A stretch of 64,000 nucleotides of DNA from Cohnella panacarvi Gsoil 349 (lineage in GTDB: Bacteria; Bacillota; Bacilli; Paenibacillales; Paenibacillaceae). The notes beneath the pieces are model-generated. The model made no database searches. It had not been told where the DNA came from and saw nothing but the letters and a program-made list of their open reading frames with translations. The DNA lies in NCBI RefSeq assembly GCF_000515335.1, contig NZ_KI911563.1:3248936-3312935 (forward strand). Reading direction: 5' to 3'. The translations under genes and the position numbers were made by a program. Positions 62,883 through 64,000 of the stretch are shown here, piece by piece (the first letter of the stretch is position 1; each line of letters begins with the position of its first letter).

Positions 62883-63525
62883 TCAAGCGATAACGATGGA
62901 TGCGTTCCTTGCCTGACACGGATTCCAATATACCTTGTTCCATGAGGGAATAGAGTTGAGCTCGTGTTTGTTTCGGGCCTTTGCCTAGCAAGTGACATGC
63001 CTCTTCAAAAGTAATCGGGGCATTCGACCGAGTCGCAAGCCTGACAATTTCTCGCTGATAGACATTCAACTCTCGCATAATAGAGCTCTCGCCGCCATAC
63101 CAGTTGACCATCATTTTTCCGATTATATTTTGGCACGAGACGGGGTCTTCCTTGAGCTTATCGATTGAAAATCTGAGGATGTTCCAGTCGGCAAGTACGA
63201 TTTCGTTCTGACGGTCAAGGCTGCGCGCGAACTTGTCCCGATCAACGTCTCTCGCGTGGTAGCTAAAGCTGTCGGATTCGATGACCGTCGGTCGTGGGAG
63301 TCGAACGAACCCAAAATCGAAATAATAGTAGTTTCCCCTGCTGTCGATGAACTCGTATTCTGGATAGAGATCGTCGAAGTGTCCGACCGCCGGCCACCAA
63401 GCTTGCTGTACAAGAAGTTTTTCCCCATATCCATGTTTCTTGAGCAATCTCCGTAATCTTTCTCCCCGCGCCTCCGCGATGTGCCGATTCAACCATGCCG
63501 AATAAGCTTGTTCGAAGCGACTCAA
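62851..63525 (-). CDS. Putative PD-(D/E)XK-like nuclease with winged-helix C-terminus (paralogue 2)
   Basis: The start is TTG at 63525, eight bases after GGGAGG, giving 224 residues. It shares with the gene at 21881 the start (S-x-FEQA), the YPEYEFIDSRGNYYYFDF core (PEYELLDWRGKPYFADF in the other) and the C-terminal winged helix (ITFEEACHLLGKGPKQTRAQLYSLM). The catalytic pattern is Asp70, then Glu83 and Asp85 in VIESDSF with His90, that is E-x-D as in DUF559 rather than E-x-K. Its last codons (DPLLQRIP and the stop) lie in a diverged copy of the adjacent 50-bp repeat. Nuclease function is inferred; the biological role is unknown. Confidence 0.7.
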   Translation of the reverse strand: MSRFEQAYSAWLNRHIAEARGERLRRLLKKHGYGEKLLVQQAWWPAVGHFDDLYPEYEFIDSRGNYYYFDFGFVRLPRPTVIESDSFSYHARDVDRDKFARSLDRQNEIVLADWNILRFSIDKLKEDPVSCQNIIGKMMVNWYGGESSIMRELNVYQREIVRLATRSNAPITFEEACHLLGKGPKQTRAQLYSLMEQGILESVSGKERIHRYRLKFDPLLQRIP

Positions 63526-63545
63526 CTGGCAACCCTCCCAAGAAC

Positions 63546-63588
63546 AAAAAAATAACCGCCCAGCTCCCCAATCTGGGGAATGGACGGT
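63546..63588 (-). terminator. Terminator-like leader hairpin before nuclease gene 2
   Basis: On the minus strand ACCGTCC...TCCCCA pairs with TGGGGA...GGGCGGT and is followed by TATTTTTTTG, 20 bases before the TTG start. It lies between the predicted promoter and the gene, the same plan as in nuclease gene 1. Confidence 0.7.
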
Positions 63589-63609
63589 GTGCTTCACGCG
63601 TATGAGCAA

Positions 63610-63638
63610 ACTTTACAACAAAATGTACCATCTTGCAA
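63610..63638 (-). promoter_or_regulatory. Predicted promoter of nuclease gene 2
   Basis: On the minus strand TTGCAA (63638-63633) and TAAAGT (63615-63610) are separated by 17 bases. Predicted initiation is about 14 bases before the leader hairpin. Confidence 0.5.
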
Positions 63639-63740
63639 GCGGTATAACGCACCCCAAAATGAACAATCCTTCATTCCGTTCTACCTCCCTCTACTCTTGC
63701 ATATTTTGAGAGCATTGGAGATCGCATAGAGGTGAGACGG

Positions 63741-64000
63741 GTGAGGCACAAAGGCGGCAGTTGGGTCACGGCAGTCAGAGAGTTGAGAGGGAGCGCGTTG
63801 TGGTGCGGCTTCGCTGGGGGAGTCATTGCGGCAGCGGCGCTATGGCTCGTCATCCACTCGAGCAATGAATTTGAGAATACGTATACTACCTATACGCTGA
63901 AGACGCAGAACTTGATGGCCGATACCTTTACCGTTAGTGAGCAACCGATGAACGGGAGCGTTACCGTGAGCGCGGCGCAAAAGACGATACGAGATGCACG
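63741..64000 (+). CDS. Unrecognised membrane protein, 3' end beyond the window
   Basis: A GTG at 63741 with GAGGTGA five bases upstream opens a frame that continues to the window end (86 codons). A GTG nine bases earlier, in frame, overlaps that site. The product has a basic N-terminus, one membrane helix at about residues 23-40 (GFAGGVIAAAALWLVI) and then a Thr/Asn-rich extracytoplasmic start. In B. subtilis spoIID follows murA, but this sequence does not resemble the start of SpoIID as I know it. The identity stays open. Confidence 0.55.
   Translation, partial: MRHKGGSWVTAVRELRGSALWCGFAGGVIAAAALWLVIHSSNEFENTYTTYTLKTQNLMADTFTVSEQPMNGSVTVSAAQKTIRDA

Overview
The window comes from the chromosome of an endospore-forming member of the Bacillales, most likely Paenibacillaceae (Cohnella or Paenibacillus type). 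The evidence is a fairly GC-rich genome with Firmicute-style ribosome-binding sites, frequent TTG and GTG starts, sporulation and germination genes (spoIIR, a gerA/C/B-type operon), an S-layer-homology protease, and a gene order that follows the Bacillus subtilis prfA-prmC-spoIIR-ywlC-ywlD-ywlE-rpiB-ywlG-glyA-upp-atp-ywzB-murA backbone. No rRNA, tRNA, CRISPR array or insertion sequence was found. The species assignment is inference.

Layout. 1-4.8 kb: lipoproteins, the GTPase ychF and a stalk-domain secreted protein. 4.86-6.9 kb: prfA-prmC. 7.3-15.2 kb (minus strand): a D-xylose-type ABC transporter (xylF-xylG-xylH) preceded by a three-gene sensing cassette (membrane-anchored sugar-binding protein, LytS/YesM-type kinase, AraC-type response regulator). 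15.4-21.2 kb: spoIIR behind a sigma-F-like promoter, tsaC, mntP, ywlE, and then a ZTP (pfl) riboswitch with terminator ahead of rpiB-ywlG-glyA. 21.2-22.9 kb: tandem-repeat arrays surrounding a small nuclease/winged-helix gene. 22.9-29.7 kb: a vanY-vanS-vanR-like cell-wall module, namA, an orphan thermolysin-type propeptide and an ArsB/NhaD-type transporter. 29.9-36 kb: upp, wecB and a spore-germinant receptor operon. 36.1-43.5 kb: the complete ATP synthase operon atpZ-I-B-E-F-H-A-G-D-C. 43.5-47 kb: a DnaA-box-like cluster, dps, an AT-rich agr-like quorum-sensing cassette (AgrC-like sensor without kinase, AgrB, AgrD, LytTR-only regulator) and a second large repeat field. 47.2-57.4 kb: an 11-subunit complex I operon (nuoABCDHIJKLMN) lacking nuoEFG. 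57.6-62.1 kb: a subtilisin-PPC-SLH surface protease, ywzB and murA. 62.2-64 kb: a 50-bp tandem array running into the 3' end of a second nuclease/winged-helix gene, and the start of an unrecognised membrane protein gene.

The most interesting accessory content is the coupling of two paralogous nuclease/winged-helix genes (21.9 and 63.5 kb) to arrays of about 50-bp repeats. Both genes start with TTG, both have a terminator-like hairpin between promoter and gene, one takes its -35 box from a repeat and the other has its last codons inside a repeat unit. This resembles the relation between REP elements and RAYT transposases but with a different protein family; that parallel is inference. The second candidate is the kinase-less agr-like cassette. 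Both can be tested by comparative genomics.
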